Source: Chitinophaga sp. LS1
GTDB taxonomy: Bacteria > Bacteroidota > Bacteroidia > Chitinophagales > Chitinophagaceae
Direction: 5' to 3'
DNA: 64,000 nt
NCBI RefSeq assembly: GCF_034274695.1
Contig: NZ_CP128362.1
Coordinates: 7,628,501 to 7,692,500, forward strand
The notes below the pieces were generated by a model. That model did no database searches and was not told where the DNA came from. It worked only from the letters and a program-made list of their open reading frames with translations. Below, piece after piece: positions 44,362 to 52,321 of this stretch (positions within the stretch are counted from its first letter, which is position 1; each line of letters opens with the position of its first letter). The translations under genes were made by a program, and so were the position numbers.

Positions 44362-44472
44362 CCCCGTGTACTGGATTCGAACCAGCGACCTCCTATGGTA
44401 TCCAGCCTTCAAAATATTTCGTTATCAAGCCTCGTATCCTGCCAAACGCTCTACCTACTGAGCTAACACGGA
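44362..44472 (-). tRNA. Aberrant tRNA-like gene with ~36-nt extra sequence
   Basis: On the minus strand the acceptor TCCGTGT/ACACGGG, D-arm GCTCAGTAGGTAGAGC and T-arm GCTGG-TTCGAAT-CCAGT are in order. The anticodon region is 36 bases too long and contains GGATAC twice, exactly 36 bases apart. Removing one repeat unit gives a 75-nt tRNA but with a poor anticodon stem, so no amino acid can be named. It may be a broken or unusual phage tRNA. Confidence 0.4.
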
Positions 44473-44512
44473 AACCATTCTTAACCCCAAGATCTTTACA
44501 ACTTCAGAAAGG

Positions 44513-44536
44513 GCCGGTGCCAGGAATAGCACCGGC
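44513..44536 (-). terminator. Hairpin before tRNA-like region
   Basis: GCCGGTGC/GCACCGGC, 8-bp stem and 8-base loop, between the 45-residue membrane gene and the tRNA-like genes. On the minus strand it is followed by CCTTTCTG. Non-coding 44044-44604 holds this, the tRNA-like genes and no ORF I can support. Confidence 0.45.
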
Positions 44537-44604
44537 TATTCATCCATTGTTTTTAACCCCAAATTTCTTTTCAATTCAATCGATCCAGCCAGTAAGCGAA
44601 TAAT

Positions 44605-44742
44605 CTAACTGCGATTACTGCGACGAATATTATTAAGAGTCCTGTTGTCATTGATTCTGCTTTGGTGGCGAAGGTATCCGATACCAACACCGAGTAATAA
44701 AATGTATATTATGAGTCCACCAACGATGTCTAACCAATTCAT
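44605..44742 (-). CDS. Small single-pass membrane protein
   Basis: A 45-residue ORF, start 44742, overlapping the stop of the upstream gene by 4 bases. A hydrophobic segment (IVGGLIIYILLLGVGIGYL) is followed by a polar, Arg/Asn-rich tail. Coupling to the upstream gene supports it. Function unknown. Confidence 0.5.
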   Translation of the reverse strand: MNWLDIVGGLIIYILLLGVGIGYLRHQSRINDNRTLNNIRRSNRS

Positions 44743-45029
44743 GATAATGTTGCTAATGAGTTTACGTATATATAATTTTCACCAATCACCTTTTCCAACT
44801 GCCTCCTGTAATATCTCATTAGCCTTTGATACACATACATTCCATCTCTATACGCCCTGTCAATCTGAAATATGGATTCTCCAATGTCATTAATTGCCCT
44901 TCCTGATGCCTTAAGCCTGTTCACTTCCACCATAGCCTTGCTTGCTTTATTTTTAGCCCGGATCGCTAGACTCAGAATACAGGATAGCTTTTCGTGTTGC
45001 TTTATCAGCTGTGAATTTGATAACTGCAT
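44739..45029 (-). CDS. Small helical phage protein, unknown
   Basis: A 96-residue Lys/Arg-rich helical protein (MQLSNSQLIKQHEKLSCILS start). Early operon. No recognised domain. Confidence 0.5.
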   Translation of the reverse strand: MQLSNSQLIKQHEKLSCILSLAIRAKNKASKAMVEVNRLKASGRAINDIGESIFQIDRAYRDGMYVYQRLMRYYRRQLEKVIGENYIYVNSLATLS

Positions 45030-45051
45030 TAGATTACGATTTATGAAGTGA

Positions 45052-45291
45052 TCAATACATGTTGCGTGAAAGGACGTACAACATCACTGATGAAATAAGA
45101 CTACCCGCAGCAAATCCAGCCGCTAAGTACCACCAGCGATATACAATGTCTCTACGCAATCTGATGTCACAGTCTGGAAACATCTTAATGGCAAAATCGT
45201 ATGCCGCTTCGGTAGTATTTTTTGCGGTGGCAAACGTTTCAATTCTTGTGTTGCCGTTTTCATCTGTGATAAGGAATTCAAACTTTTTCAT
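45052..45291 (-). CDS. Small membrane protein, unknown
   Basis: A 79-residue protein with a cytosolic N-terminal 50 residues and one C-terminal transmembrane segment (WWYLAAGFAAGSLISSVMLY). An early membrane protein could act in superinfection exclusion; that is inference only. Confidence 0.55.
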   Translation of the reverse strand: MKKFEFLITDENGNTRIETFATAKNTTEAAYDFAIKMFPDCDIRLRRDIVYRWWYLAAGFAAGSLISSVMLYVLSRNMY

Positions 45292-45305
45292 ATTATGTGT
45301 GGTTT

Positions 45306-45530
45306 TTATTTTTCAATTGTTGTAATCTGACGTAATCTGTTTGCTTTAAACCTCGCGATCTCTGTCTCACTCAATGGACCCGGTTTCCCCTTCTTACGTC
45401 CCCGTGAAGGGAGTGAAGCAGAGAGCTGCTCCACCTCTTTCATTAGTCTTTTAGCTTCTTCCTGCACTACCAAGAGGTAGGCATTTAAATTCTTTATTCG
45501 GGTCTCTAACTGAGAGAAATCTTGACTCAT
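45306..45530 (-). CDS. Small coiled-coil phage protein
   Basis: A 74-residue protein with an N-terminal heptad coil and a basic linker (SRGRKKGKPG). It overlaps the upstream Cro-like gene by 4 bases. Possibly DNA-binding; unknown. Confidence 0.5.
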   Translation of the reverse strand: MSQDFSQLETRIKNLNAYLLVVQEEAKRLMKEVEQLSASLPSRGRKKGKPGPLSETEIARFKANRLRQITTIEK

Positions 45531-45775
45531 TGCAATACCATTTTCTTTTCCTCAATCATATCCTGCGCGAGGTTCACAACATCCTGATTCCAGTAGAAGG
45601 AATTAGTAGAGAAAGCCGCTTTCACTGTCTGATAATGCACATTACACTCTTCTCTTTCTGACAATTTTATCAGGGTGATGCCGTGGTTGTCAAGCCGCTT
45701 TTTAAGCCTTTCCTTCGCTTTTTTGATACCGGATTTTTCCGGTTTTGCTGTTATGCGTACTTCTACTTTTGCCAT
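45527..45775 (-). CDS. Cro-like early protein
   Basis: An 82-residue protein with a basic N-terminus and an HTH-like remainder (LIKLSEREECNVHYQTVKAA). It is the first gene leftward from the operator region and faces the repressor gene at 45927, the arrangement of a Cro in a lysis-lysogeny switch. Assignment is by position and weak HTH likeness. Confidence 0.6.
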   Translation of the reverse strand: MAKVEVRITAKPEKSGIKKAKERLKKRLDNHGITLIKLSEREECNVHYQTVKAAFSTNSFYWNQDVVNLAQDMIEEKKMVLQ

Positions 45776-45797
45776 TTTTCAGTACTTTTACTCGCTT

Positions 45798-45825
45798 TTG
45801 TATTGTATATCGTACAGTACCTTTG
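45798..45825 (+). promoter_or_regulatory. Rightward repressor promoter
   Basis: TTG (45798-45800), 17 bases, TACCTTTG (45818-45825). It points at the repressor gene 45927 and would read across the operators. Confidence 0.5.
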
Positions 45826-45836
45826 CGTTGATAAGT

Positions 45837-45888
45837 CAAAGATAGTGACAAAAGTCACACAAAAATCACTAATAGTGACTTTTGTCAA
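45837..45888 (-). promoter_or_regulatory. Early leftward promoter and repressor operators
   Basis: Operators: GTGAC-AAAA-GTCAC (45845-45858), GTGAC-TTTT-GTCAA (45875-45888), and the related TCACT-AAT-AGTGA (45866-45878). The first and last are centred 30 bp apart. The minus-strand TATCTTTG (45844-45837) abuts the first operator, so a bound repressor would block the early operon. Confidence 0.65.
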
Positions 45889-45926
45889 AATTTGGATTTT
45901 GTTTAATGGATCATACTTTTTATTAA

Positions 45927-46280
45927 ATGGAAAGCAAAAAGGACCTGTCTTTTTTAATAGAAAAGATTAAACTAGCTACCGGGTTGAATCAGGATGGTAT
46001 AGCTCGAAGGATTAAATACAAGCGAGAAACACTTTCACGGGCTAAGAAGAAGAATGATCTGGAGATTTACGCATTGTTAGAAGAAGAATTTAAGGCAGAA
46101 CTAGGTCCAGGTCCCGTCGCCCCTCAAAACACAGAAATGACAAAAGAAGATCGGGCACTACTTAAGGCTTTGCTTTTGGAGGTTGTGGCGTTGAAGTCTG
46201 AGAGGGAAGGTTCTTCTTTAGAAGAAGCCGAAGCTGAGATAAAGAGAAATACCAGTCTAATACGGAAGGGAATGGACTAG
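45927..46280 (+). CDS. Probable phage repressor (HTH)
   Basis: A 117-residue protein. The N-terminal helix-turn-helix (IKLATGLNQDGIARRIKYKR) is followed by a linker with Pro/Gly and a charged helix. It is divergent from the early operon with the operators between them. It lacks a LexA/CI-type protease domain, so induction may not use RecA cleavage. Confidence 0.7.
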   Translation: MESKKDLSFLIEKIKLATGLNQDGIARRIKYKRETLSRAKKKNDLEIYALLEEEFKAELGPGPVAPQNTEMTKEDRALLKALLLEVVALKSEREGSSLEEAEAEIKRNTSLIRKGMD

Positions 46281-46482
46281 TGCATATTTTTTTGTTTACC
46301 ATTTTCTCCTTTTTCATAACAATCTAAAATATTGATATTAACAGATATAGGTTGCAAGTACTCAAAAATATATACTCAGTAACGCACTGAATGTGCGTAC
46401 TATTAATTATTCCAAAAACATGTGAGTTCTCTAACAATAAAATTCTATTAACCGATTTGTCACTCCAAAAACATATACCAAA

Positions 46483-47004
46483 ATGAAGTTGTTTTTACTA
46501 TTATTTATCTGTTATCCCTTTTTCGTTTCAGCCCAAAATGACACCATTTATCCATATGGAAATAGGACTACAGGAATTTTACATATGTCCCAATATGATT
46601 GGTTTAAGGAAGGGGGCAAATTAAAATTGGGCACAGGGAGTGCTCCTTCAGGTGATTTTCAATTTATATACCACACACTTGGCAAGTTGCCACTCCATGG
46701 TCAAGACAGTAATAAAATAGTGAAGATTAGCACCATAAAAGCTCAAGGAACCCCAAAAAAAGGACTACGTTGGTTTATGGTGATAAATGGGGAAGGGCTG
46801 GAAGATTATATCGTAGAGGTAGCAAATGCATTAGGTTCAGGTGAAATAGCCTCTAATGATCCATCAATTATAAAAAAACTTCAAACAGCTAATAAACCAT
46901 TTTCTATAGCCGATGAGATTAAGAAGTTTAAGGATTTGCTGGATCAGGGTGTTATTACCCAAGAGGAATTTGATCAACAGAAGAAAAAATTGCTTAACCA
47001 ATAG
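46483..47004 (+). CDS. Secreted SHOCT-domain protein, lysogenic-conversion candidate
   Basis: A 173-residue protein. Signal peptide about 1-17 (FLLLFICYPFFVSAQ), an unassigned globular middle, and a C-terminal SHOCT motif (IKKFKDLLDQGVITQEEFDQ). It is transcribed opposite to the lytic genes, together with the lipoprotein gene 11 bases downstream, so it is probably expressed by the lysogen. The 200 bases before it show no clear promoter. Confidence 0.7.
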   Translation: MKLFLLLFICYPFFVSAQNDTIYPYGNRTTGILHMSQYDWFKEGGKLKLGTGSAPSGDFQFIYHTLGKLPLHGQDSNKIVKISTIKAQGTPKKGLRWFMVINGEGLEDYIVEVANALGSGEIASNDPSIIKKLQTANKPFSIADEIKKFKDLLDQGVITQEEFDQQKKKLLNQ

Positions 47005-47015
47005 CCTGTATTCAA

Positions 47016-47405
47016 ATGAAAGCCTTGATATTATTATTGGCGTCGTTGCTGTTTGCTTCGTGTGGAAAGGAAGAATTGAAACTTGATTTAGTTGAGGTAA
47101 AATATGTGATTGTTTCCAATACTAAAGAGCCATATAATTGGATTAAATACTATGAAGCAGATGAATCCGGTTATTCTAAAGATAAAGACTGGATTATTCC
47201 TGGTCAAGTAATCGGCAGATTTGAAAAAGTAGTTAAAGTACAAAATGGTCAATCCGCAATGCTAACGGTATATAATTACCAGTCGGGAGATTTTTACATT
47301 CTTCTTTTTCAGGGTAATGAAAGATTAGATAGTATAATCGGTGATAGAGCGCGACCTGGCACTTATTACCAAGCAACAATAAGTCAAAAAATTATTAAGA
47401 AGTAA
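47016..47405 (+). CDS. Surface-type lipoprotein, lysogenic-conversion candidate
   Basis: A 129-residue lipoprotein: signal LILLLASLLFASC with acceptor Cys16. The next residues GKEE match the K-(D/E)2 lipoprotein-export signal that sends Bacteroidetes lipoproteins to the cell surface. Remainder unknown, beta-rich. It ends on the first base of the next gene. It may block superinfecting phage at the surface. Confidence 0.7.
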   Translation: MKALILLLASLLFASCGKEELKLDLVEVKYVIVSNTKEPYNWIKYYEADESGYSKDKDWIIPGQVIGRFEKVVKVQNGQSAMLTVYNYQSGDFYILLFQGNERLDSIIGDRARPGTYYQATISQKIIKK

Positions 47406-47731
47406 TGGCAGATAAATTATTCATAGCGGATGAACGTATACTTCAACTTATGGAGTATGCTATATCTACCGATATAGTAGACACACAGAAGGAATTTCTA
47501 AATGAAATCGGGTTTGGGGCTAACAACCTTGGGAAGCTGAGAAATGGAGAAAGGCATTTTACGCCAGATAATATTTTGAAAGCAGCAACGATGACAGGAG
47601 CAAATCTTAACTGGATATTTGGCCTGGAAAAGAACATGCTAAGAGATGGTAAAAAGCATACAGCAATTGATTTACTTAAATCTGCTGTAATCCAGTTGGA
47701 GAGCGAATTACAAGGTAAAAATCAGCGTTAA
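47405..47731 (+). CDS. HTH-containing phage protein
   Basis: A 108-residue protein. FLNEIGFGANNLGKLRNGERHFTPDNILKAA looks like a CI-type HTH, and ANLNWIFG is a frequent phage-repressor phrase. It overlaps the lipoprotein gene by 1 base and is the last gene before attR. It could be a second repressor or an excision/immunity factor. Confidence 0.65.
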   Translation: MADKLFIADERILQLMEYAISTDIVDTQKEFLNEIGFGANNLGKLRNGERHFTPDNILKAATMTGANLNWIFGLEKNMLRDGKKHTAIDLLKSAVIQLESELQGKNQR

Positions 47732-47744
47732 TATAAACGTTAAG
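47726..47744 (+). promoter_or_regulatory. Putative integrase arm-type sites, right
   Basis: CGTTAA at 47726-47731 and 47738-47743 (in AAACGTTAAG, 47735-47744), 12 bp apart, same orientation and spacing as 239 and 251 at the left end. 86 bases from attR. Confidence 0.5.
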
Positions 47745-47829
47745 ACAAACAATAGTTCAAACATAACATACCAGAAAAAAGATTTTATAACTTGTTGATT
47801 ACAAGATAACGATCGTTTGAATCTAATCA

Positions 47830-47872
47830 CTTCTAAGCAGCAGGTCATTGGTTCGAATCCAATCCGGTTCAC
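47830..47872 (+). repeat. attR: attR core (43-bp direct repeat, copy 2)
   Basis: Exact copy of 125-167. This is the original 3' half of the host tRNA-Arg gene, cut off from its 5' half by integration. It should not make a functional tRNA. Confidence 0.93.
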
Positions 47873-47892
47873 TTTTAGAGGTTATTTTTTTC

Positions 47893-47917
47893 GAAACCCG
47901 CTCTCGCAGCGGGTTTC
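47893..47917 (+). terminator. Native tRNA-Arg terminator
   Basis: GAAACCCGCT pairs with AGCGGGTTTC around CTCGC, followed by TTGTTTT. It lies 21 bases after the attR core and was the terminator of the uninterrupted tRNA gene. The rest up to 48059 holds no gene. Confidence 0.8.
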
Positions 47918-48059
47918 TTGTTTTCGATATTTTTTGGTTGTATCGTGGGACTTTTCCAAGAGGCTGATCACCAATCAACTCACGGTTTGAATCCTAATAA
48001 GGAATTGCAATTGTCTTCCTTCGCTTGGGACAAATTTTCAAATCCCTGTAAGTTAGCTG

Positions 48060-49025
48060 CTATTTCTGCTCTTTAAGTCCCCAGCTATTTTCTGGCAAAT
48101 TGTCTACTAATAAATATTCCGTCCCAACTTTATTATATTTAAACAGGTTGTTATATTGTCGTTCGCTAAAATCATGAATCGTCTTTGGTAAAGAAATTAC
48201 ATATTTAAATGAAACGGTTGCTGCTTTCCAATAATCAATTATTTCTCTTACTTCTACATATCTAACAGGCCGATTTAAAGTAATTGTCAAGTTTTCTAAC
48301 TCTTTTTGAGTATAGAATTTGAAAATTATTCCTGATGTATCAATCTTTAATTTTTCAGGATTTAGCGTTTCAATAATAGAACCGTGATTTATCCTGTCAA
48401 TGCTAATTCTTAAAGTATCATTATCAAGTTCCAATTCCCTTGTCTGTAAGAAGTTTTTAATTCCCGTAGAAATTAAGCGATACTGGCCTATAGGGTCTTG
48501 TCTATAAATATTATTAGAGTCGTAATAGAACATCTGTTTAGCTGGAAAATAATTATTCTTACCCCTTTCCTTGTAATAGGAAACATTTCCAATTTTCATT
48601 CCTTTTGGAATAATTCTTACTTTATAACTCTCCATTTCTGCAAGTGGAAATATAAACCCTGTTGCTGTGTCAATTTTAATTCTTTGTCCGCAATAATCAC
48701 AATTGTTCATAATCAGGTTAACTATAGAGCCGGTGTCAGTTTTTTGTATTTTCCCCAAATAATAATAAAATGCTCCATCAGAAGCTGAGTACATCTTTTT
48801 CTTCCCAACTATTTGAACAGGGATTTTGTAGATGAAAAAACTGTCTTTGTCAATTAGTAATAAATTTTCATGATACCATTTTCTTGGCGCATCAAAGCAT
48901 TCATGTTTTCCTTTGTCATCCGTCCAACACATTCTTTCAAGTCCTTTATATAAACCACTTTCAACCTGGGAAAATGATTTAAAACTTGAAAATCCAATCA
49001 AAAATATTGTGATGATTATTTTCAT
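48060..49025 (-). CDS. Secreted protein, unknown function
   Basis: A 321-residue protein from the ATG at 49025; a Sec signal (MKIIITIFLIGFSSFKSFSQ) supports this start. The body is beta-rich with two Cys pairs (CDYCG near residue 110). No family recognised. Low GC compared with the prophage. First gene past attR, so host or island. Confidence 0.6.
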   Translation of the reverse strand: MKIIITIFLIGFSSFKSFSQVESGLYKGLERMCWTDDKGKHECFDAPRKWYHENLLLIDKDSFFIYKIPVQIVGKKKMYSASDGAFYYYLGKIQKTDTGSIVNLIMNNCDYCGQRIKIDTATGFIFPLAEMESYKVRIIPKGMKIGNVSYYKERGKNNYFPAKQMFYYDSNNIYRQDPIGQYRLISTGIKNFLQTRELELDNDTLRISIDRINHGSIIETLNPEKLKIDTSGIIFKFYTQKELENLTITLNRPVRYVEVREIIDYWKAATVSFKYVISLPKTIHDFSERQYNNLFKYNKVGTEYLLVDNLPENSWGLKEQK

Positions 49026-49161
49026 TTTAAGGTTGTAAAGCAAGAGAATTGCTTCTGCAGAAGAATAGATAATCTAGGATACAGATCAATCGTTAATCAG
49101 CATTAAGGACAGAAGCATGGCTAGTTTGAATTTTTACTGTTATTATTACGTAGTATGATGA

Positions 49162-49593
49162 TTATCTCTTAACGCTAAGTTTGATCGGCGTTTCATCAAG
49201 ATAAAAATATGTTTTACCATCGCTTTCATCTTTTACGAATATCGCCATTAGTACTCCTTTCTGTTTCGCCATTCTATCCTTCCACTCTGTGATGGTAATA
49301 ATTTTTTTATCGGCAGTATATTCCCAGTAACCGTTATCTATTCTGAGTTCCGGATCATCTGATGTAACGACTGCCTGATGATTGGCTTTAAATGTAAATG
49401 TACTTTTTCGGAATGCTTTTTTTATCATATTAAAGGGCTGCTGCTCAATCGGACTGATTTTGGATGTCATGGCCACCTCTTCTACATGCCAGATACCGAT
49501 AATTGAATCTTTGCTCTGGGCTGATAATAGTGTACATTTCAATGTGATGGCCAGGGTGATCAGCATAGGTTTTAATAGTCTTGAATATTTCAT
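49162..49593 (-). CDS. Secreted lipocalin-like protein
   Basis: A 143-residue protein with a signal peptide (LITLAITLKCTLLSAQ). DSIIGIWHVEEVAMT and a later NGYWEYTADKKIITIT fit the lipocalin-like DUF pattern of many Bacteroidetes secreted proteins. Function unknown. Confidence 0.6.
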   Translation of the reverse strand: MKYSRLLKPMLITLAITLKCTLLSAQSKDSIIGIWHVEEVAMTSKISPIEQQPFNMIKKAFRKSTFTFKANHQAVVTSDDPELRIDNGYWEYTADKKIITITEWKDRMAKQKGVLMAIFVKDESDGKTYFYLDETPIKLSVKR

Positions 49594-49719
49594 AGATATC
49601 TCTTATTTAGCTTAAACTAGCAAGATATAAAGCGCACTTGTTAAAGCGTATACTTAGAGGTATAGCATAATATTTATATACAAGCCTGTAGTCAGAAATT
49701 AATTATGTCCAGCAAAAGT

Positions 49720-49902
49720 CTACTTGCTATCTTTGATATACTGCCTAACTTTTGCAGTGGAATGTCCTACTTTTCGTACTGCGGCATATAGCTTTTGGTA
49801 GGAGACACCCAATTCTTTGCACCAATACTGCACTTCCCAATCCTCTGTAAGGCTTATTTTGCTGCTATCCTGTGGGCGCTTTCTTTTTAGATTGTCTGAC
49901 AT
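49720..49902 (-). CDS. DUF3606-family small protein
   Basis: A 60-residue protein. EDWEVQYWCKELGVSYQKLY ... VGHSTAKVRQYI is the DUF3606 pattern (E-x-x-YW-x-x-LGVS ... VG-S-x-V-x-x-Y). Function of the family is unknown. Confidence 0.75.
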   Translation of the reverse strand: MSDNLKRKRPQDSSKISLTEDWEVQYWCKELGVSYQKLYAAVRKVGHSTAKVRQYIKDSK

Positions 49903-50087
49903 AACATAATTATTTTATGGATTAGCAATTTTCCCCTGGAACTTAAAAATTAGTTCAAATTAAGATATTTATTTTCCTGCTGATCAAAAATATCATAAAA
50001 AAAAATTATCAGCAGGGAGTAAGGAACAAGAGATGTTTTCACTAATAGCGGAGCGTGTGAGCAGCGAATAAACGGCAAAAGCATTTT

Positions 50088-51248
50088 GTGAATTGCATGG
50101 CTCTCTTCGATATAATTGGAAAAATAGCTTTCATAAAAAGCCATATTAGCAAAAGATTGACTACTGGTATTGCGGTCCGGCCTTCTTATAAATTGCTTTT
50201 GCTGAAGTGCAGCAAAAAGCGCTTCAAACAAGGCCACTCTAGGCCCAATAAATTATTAATTGTAATCCTGCTGCTAACGGCTAATACAAACATACAGGCA
50301 CAAACGCCCAATCCTTTTCAGTCCATCGGTAAAAAAGCAAAAATAAAAACTGCTTATGGAGGACGTTTTGATGAATTTTTTGATTACGATAGTATTCAAC
50401 GTGTAGGGTCTGTTCTAATGAATATCTATACTAAAAAAATAGTTCGCTTGCTGGATGTGGACAAAGTGTTTCTGGAATTTTCAGACAATTCCAGTTCCAG
50501 CCGGTGGTATAGCGTAGATCCTTTGGCAGATCAGCAAACACAATGGAGTCCTTATCATTTTGCCTACGATAATCCAATCAGATACAACGATCCGGATGGA
50601 CGTATTCCAGGCGACTTCTACGATCAACAAGGTAACAAGATTGGCACTGATGGTAAAGCAGATCAAAAAGTATATGTGTAAACAGACCAAAAAGAGGTGC
50701 AATCCGCTCAGAAATCTACAGCTAAGGGTAAAACCCTTGATGCAGATAAAATGCAGTCTGATATATTGTTGCCAAGTGAGCACGTCCGCACAAGAATTGG
50801 AGAAGCGGTGGACAGATCAAATAACCCTTCCACCGCAGCAGACGATGCCACCGGAGGTATGCACGAAGAAGGCGGTTATTACGGCACAAATGCGAGTGGA
50901 AAGGAAATTGCAATTAGGGCGAATCCTGGCGAGGCTTATGTGGAGGGTACAAGCGGCGTTGGGGTTAAATCCAACCAAGCAGGAGATCAGTATGATGCAA
51001 GCTACAGAAGCCAGGATAATAAAGAAGGGACATTTCATGTACATCCTAAAGGGGATGGCAAAACGGCTTTCGTTCAACCGCCATCAGGAGCTGATCTCCG
51101 CAACTCTGTATCCAGAGGATTGCCGGGGAATAACTATGTATTAGGTGCAGGAAACAATACAGTTTATATTTACAAACCGGTAAATGGTACAGGCACCGTA
51201 ATTGCCACATTTCCGTTGAATACTTTTATTACCGTTAAAGCTAAATAA
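50088..51248 (+). pseudogene. RHS-type secreted protein split by an in-frame stop
   Basis: The frame runs 50088-51248 with one stop, TAA at 50679-50681; reading continues in the same frame after it. The 5' part has a hydrophobic signal-like stretch ending NIQAQ, NPFQSIGKK, and the RHS-core phrase SRWYSVDPLADQ ... YDNPIRYNDPDG. The 3' part (50697 on) has GGMHEEGGYYG and GTFHVHP, a JAB/DUF4329-like toxin or protease-type domain. The gene was probably one secreted polymorphic protein. The true start is uncertain; no ATG lies right before the signal. Confidence 0.7.
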
Positions 51249-51251
51249 AAT

Positions 51252-51758
51252 ATGCAAGGCAAGCTGATAATTCTATTTTCCATATTTTTTATTCTTTCAG
51301 GCTGTTCAGGACAGGAGAAGAAACGGCCTGCATCTGAAAGCAAAACATCTAATAAAAAACTATTAGTAAGTTTTACGCTTAACGATAGCACTATCAATAT
51401 CAATGACCGCTTTAATCTATGGTTGGCCAACGGGATAGATACATTACATGCTTCAATAAAAGGGAATGAACTTGTCTTGCCTGATTTTATAGAAAAAAAA
51501 GATACAGGATATACAGTTGGCTTTGAATGCAGTGGATATAAACTTCATTTCAGCAGCATTACAAAGCGGATGATATTTTCGGGCCAAGATGTAGAATGGA
51601 AATTTGGCGTTCAGAACAAAGCGCTAACTAATAATTATCGAGGCTTACTTTCCGAACAGGAATATAAATCAGGCAAAAAATACAATGAAATACAATTTCT
51701 ACAATTCAATCCACTTGAAGAAGGTGATGGTATCCAGTTTGTAAATAAAATTGAATAG
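51252..51758 (+). CDS. Lipoprotein, possible immunity protein
   Basis: A 168-residue lipoprotein: signal IILFSIFFILSGC, acceptor Cys18. Body beta-rich, no family recognised. It starts 3 bases after the RHS-type gene, the usual place for a cognate immunity gene; that role is inferred from position only. Confidence 0.55.
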   Translation: MQGKLIILFSIFFILSGCSGQEKKRPASESKTSNKKLLVSFTLNDSTININDRFNLWLANGIDTLHASIKGNELVLPDFIEKKDTGYTVGFECSGYKLHFSSITKRMIFSGQDVEWKFGVQNKALTNNYRGLLSEQEYKSGKKYNEIQFLQFNPLEEGDGIQFVNKIE

Positions 51759-51794
51759 CGGGATAACAAAGCCCCCTTAAATCCCTACTCACTG

Positions 51795-52061
51795 ATGAGA
51801 ATATATGCACTCCTTATTTTGCTTATAATTATTAGCGGCAACAGATTATTAGGACAGGATAGTTCAATACAGGTTTATCAGCATGCACTTCGTGAATTGG
51901 AACAATTAGCGACCACCCCATATAAAGGGAGCTTTAAAAGAGCTGTTTTTATAACTGAGAACGCCTATAGTAGAAACCATCTATATAGTAGAAACCATCT
52001 AAGCGAGACAGAATTTAACAATAACATACTGCAGCTCACTACACTTGCCACCGTTGAGTAA
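51795..52061 (+). pseudogene. Truncated secreted protein with 18-bp tandem repeat
   Basis: An 88-residue remnant: signal MRIYALLILLIIISGNRLLG, then HALRELEQLATTPYKGSFKR and AVFITENAY. An 18-bp unit is tandemly repeated at 51966-51983 and 51984-52001, giving YSRNHLYSRNHL. The protein ends soon after and appears truncated relative to a longer family. The 52062-52321 stretch beyond holds no gene I support. Confidence 0.5.
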
Positions 52062-52321
52062 ACATTGCAGCGTTTCGCATTCAATTCGGAACAGACTGCT
52101 TATCGAGAATACAGGTGCCTTTATAAAATAAGTTAAAAAGACCTTGCAGCTCTTTAAGTTCATTATTCTGAGCATTCAAACAAAGAAGACTGTTTATTAA
52201 AGTGTACTTGAATAGATATAGGCTTATGAAAACAAAACAGTTATGTAGGAAAAGAAGTAACATATTATAAATCAGGAATTCTTTTCAAATAATGCAGCAA
52301 AAACTCATCATTGAAATGTTT

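Larger units (their letters stand above)
125..47872. mobile_element. Complete temperate tailed prophage integrated in tRNA-Arg
   Basis: A 43-bp exact direct repeat of the tRNA 3' half bounds the element. Inside are an integrase at the left end, a repressor/early operon switch at the right, replication and recombination genes, both terminase subunits, a 1618-residue tape measure protein, capsid, ClpP-type protease, portal, fibre and a lysis cassette. The tape measure length and separate tail proteins fit a long-tailed (sipho-like) virion. I see no frameshift or nonsense mutation in the recognisable essential genes, so it may be inducible. Confidence 0.93.

Noticed and set aside
46281..46482. 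Possible gene between repressor and SHOCT protein
   Set aside because: No open frame of useful length; AT-rich and only weak promoter-like pieces.
125..47872. CRISPR array
   Set aside because: No set of regularly spaced direct repeats was seen in the prophage or elsewhere in the window.
52081..52263. 60-codon minus-strand ORF
   Set aside because: Low complexity, no neighbour coupling and no recognisable content.
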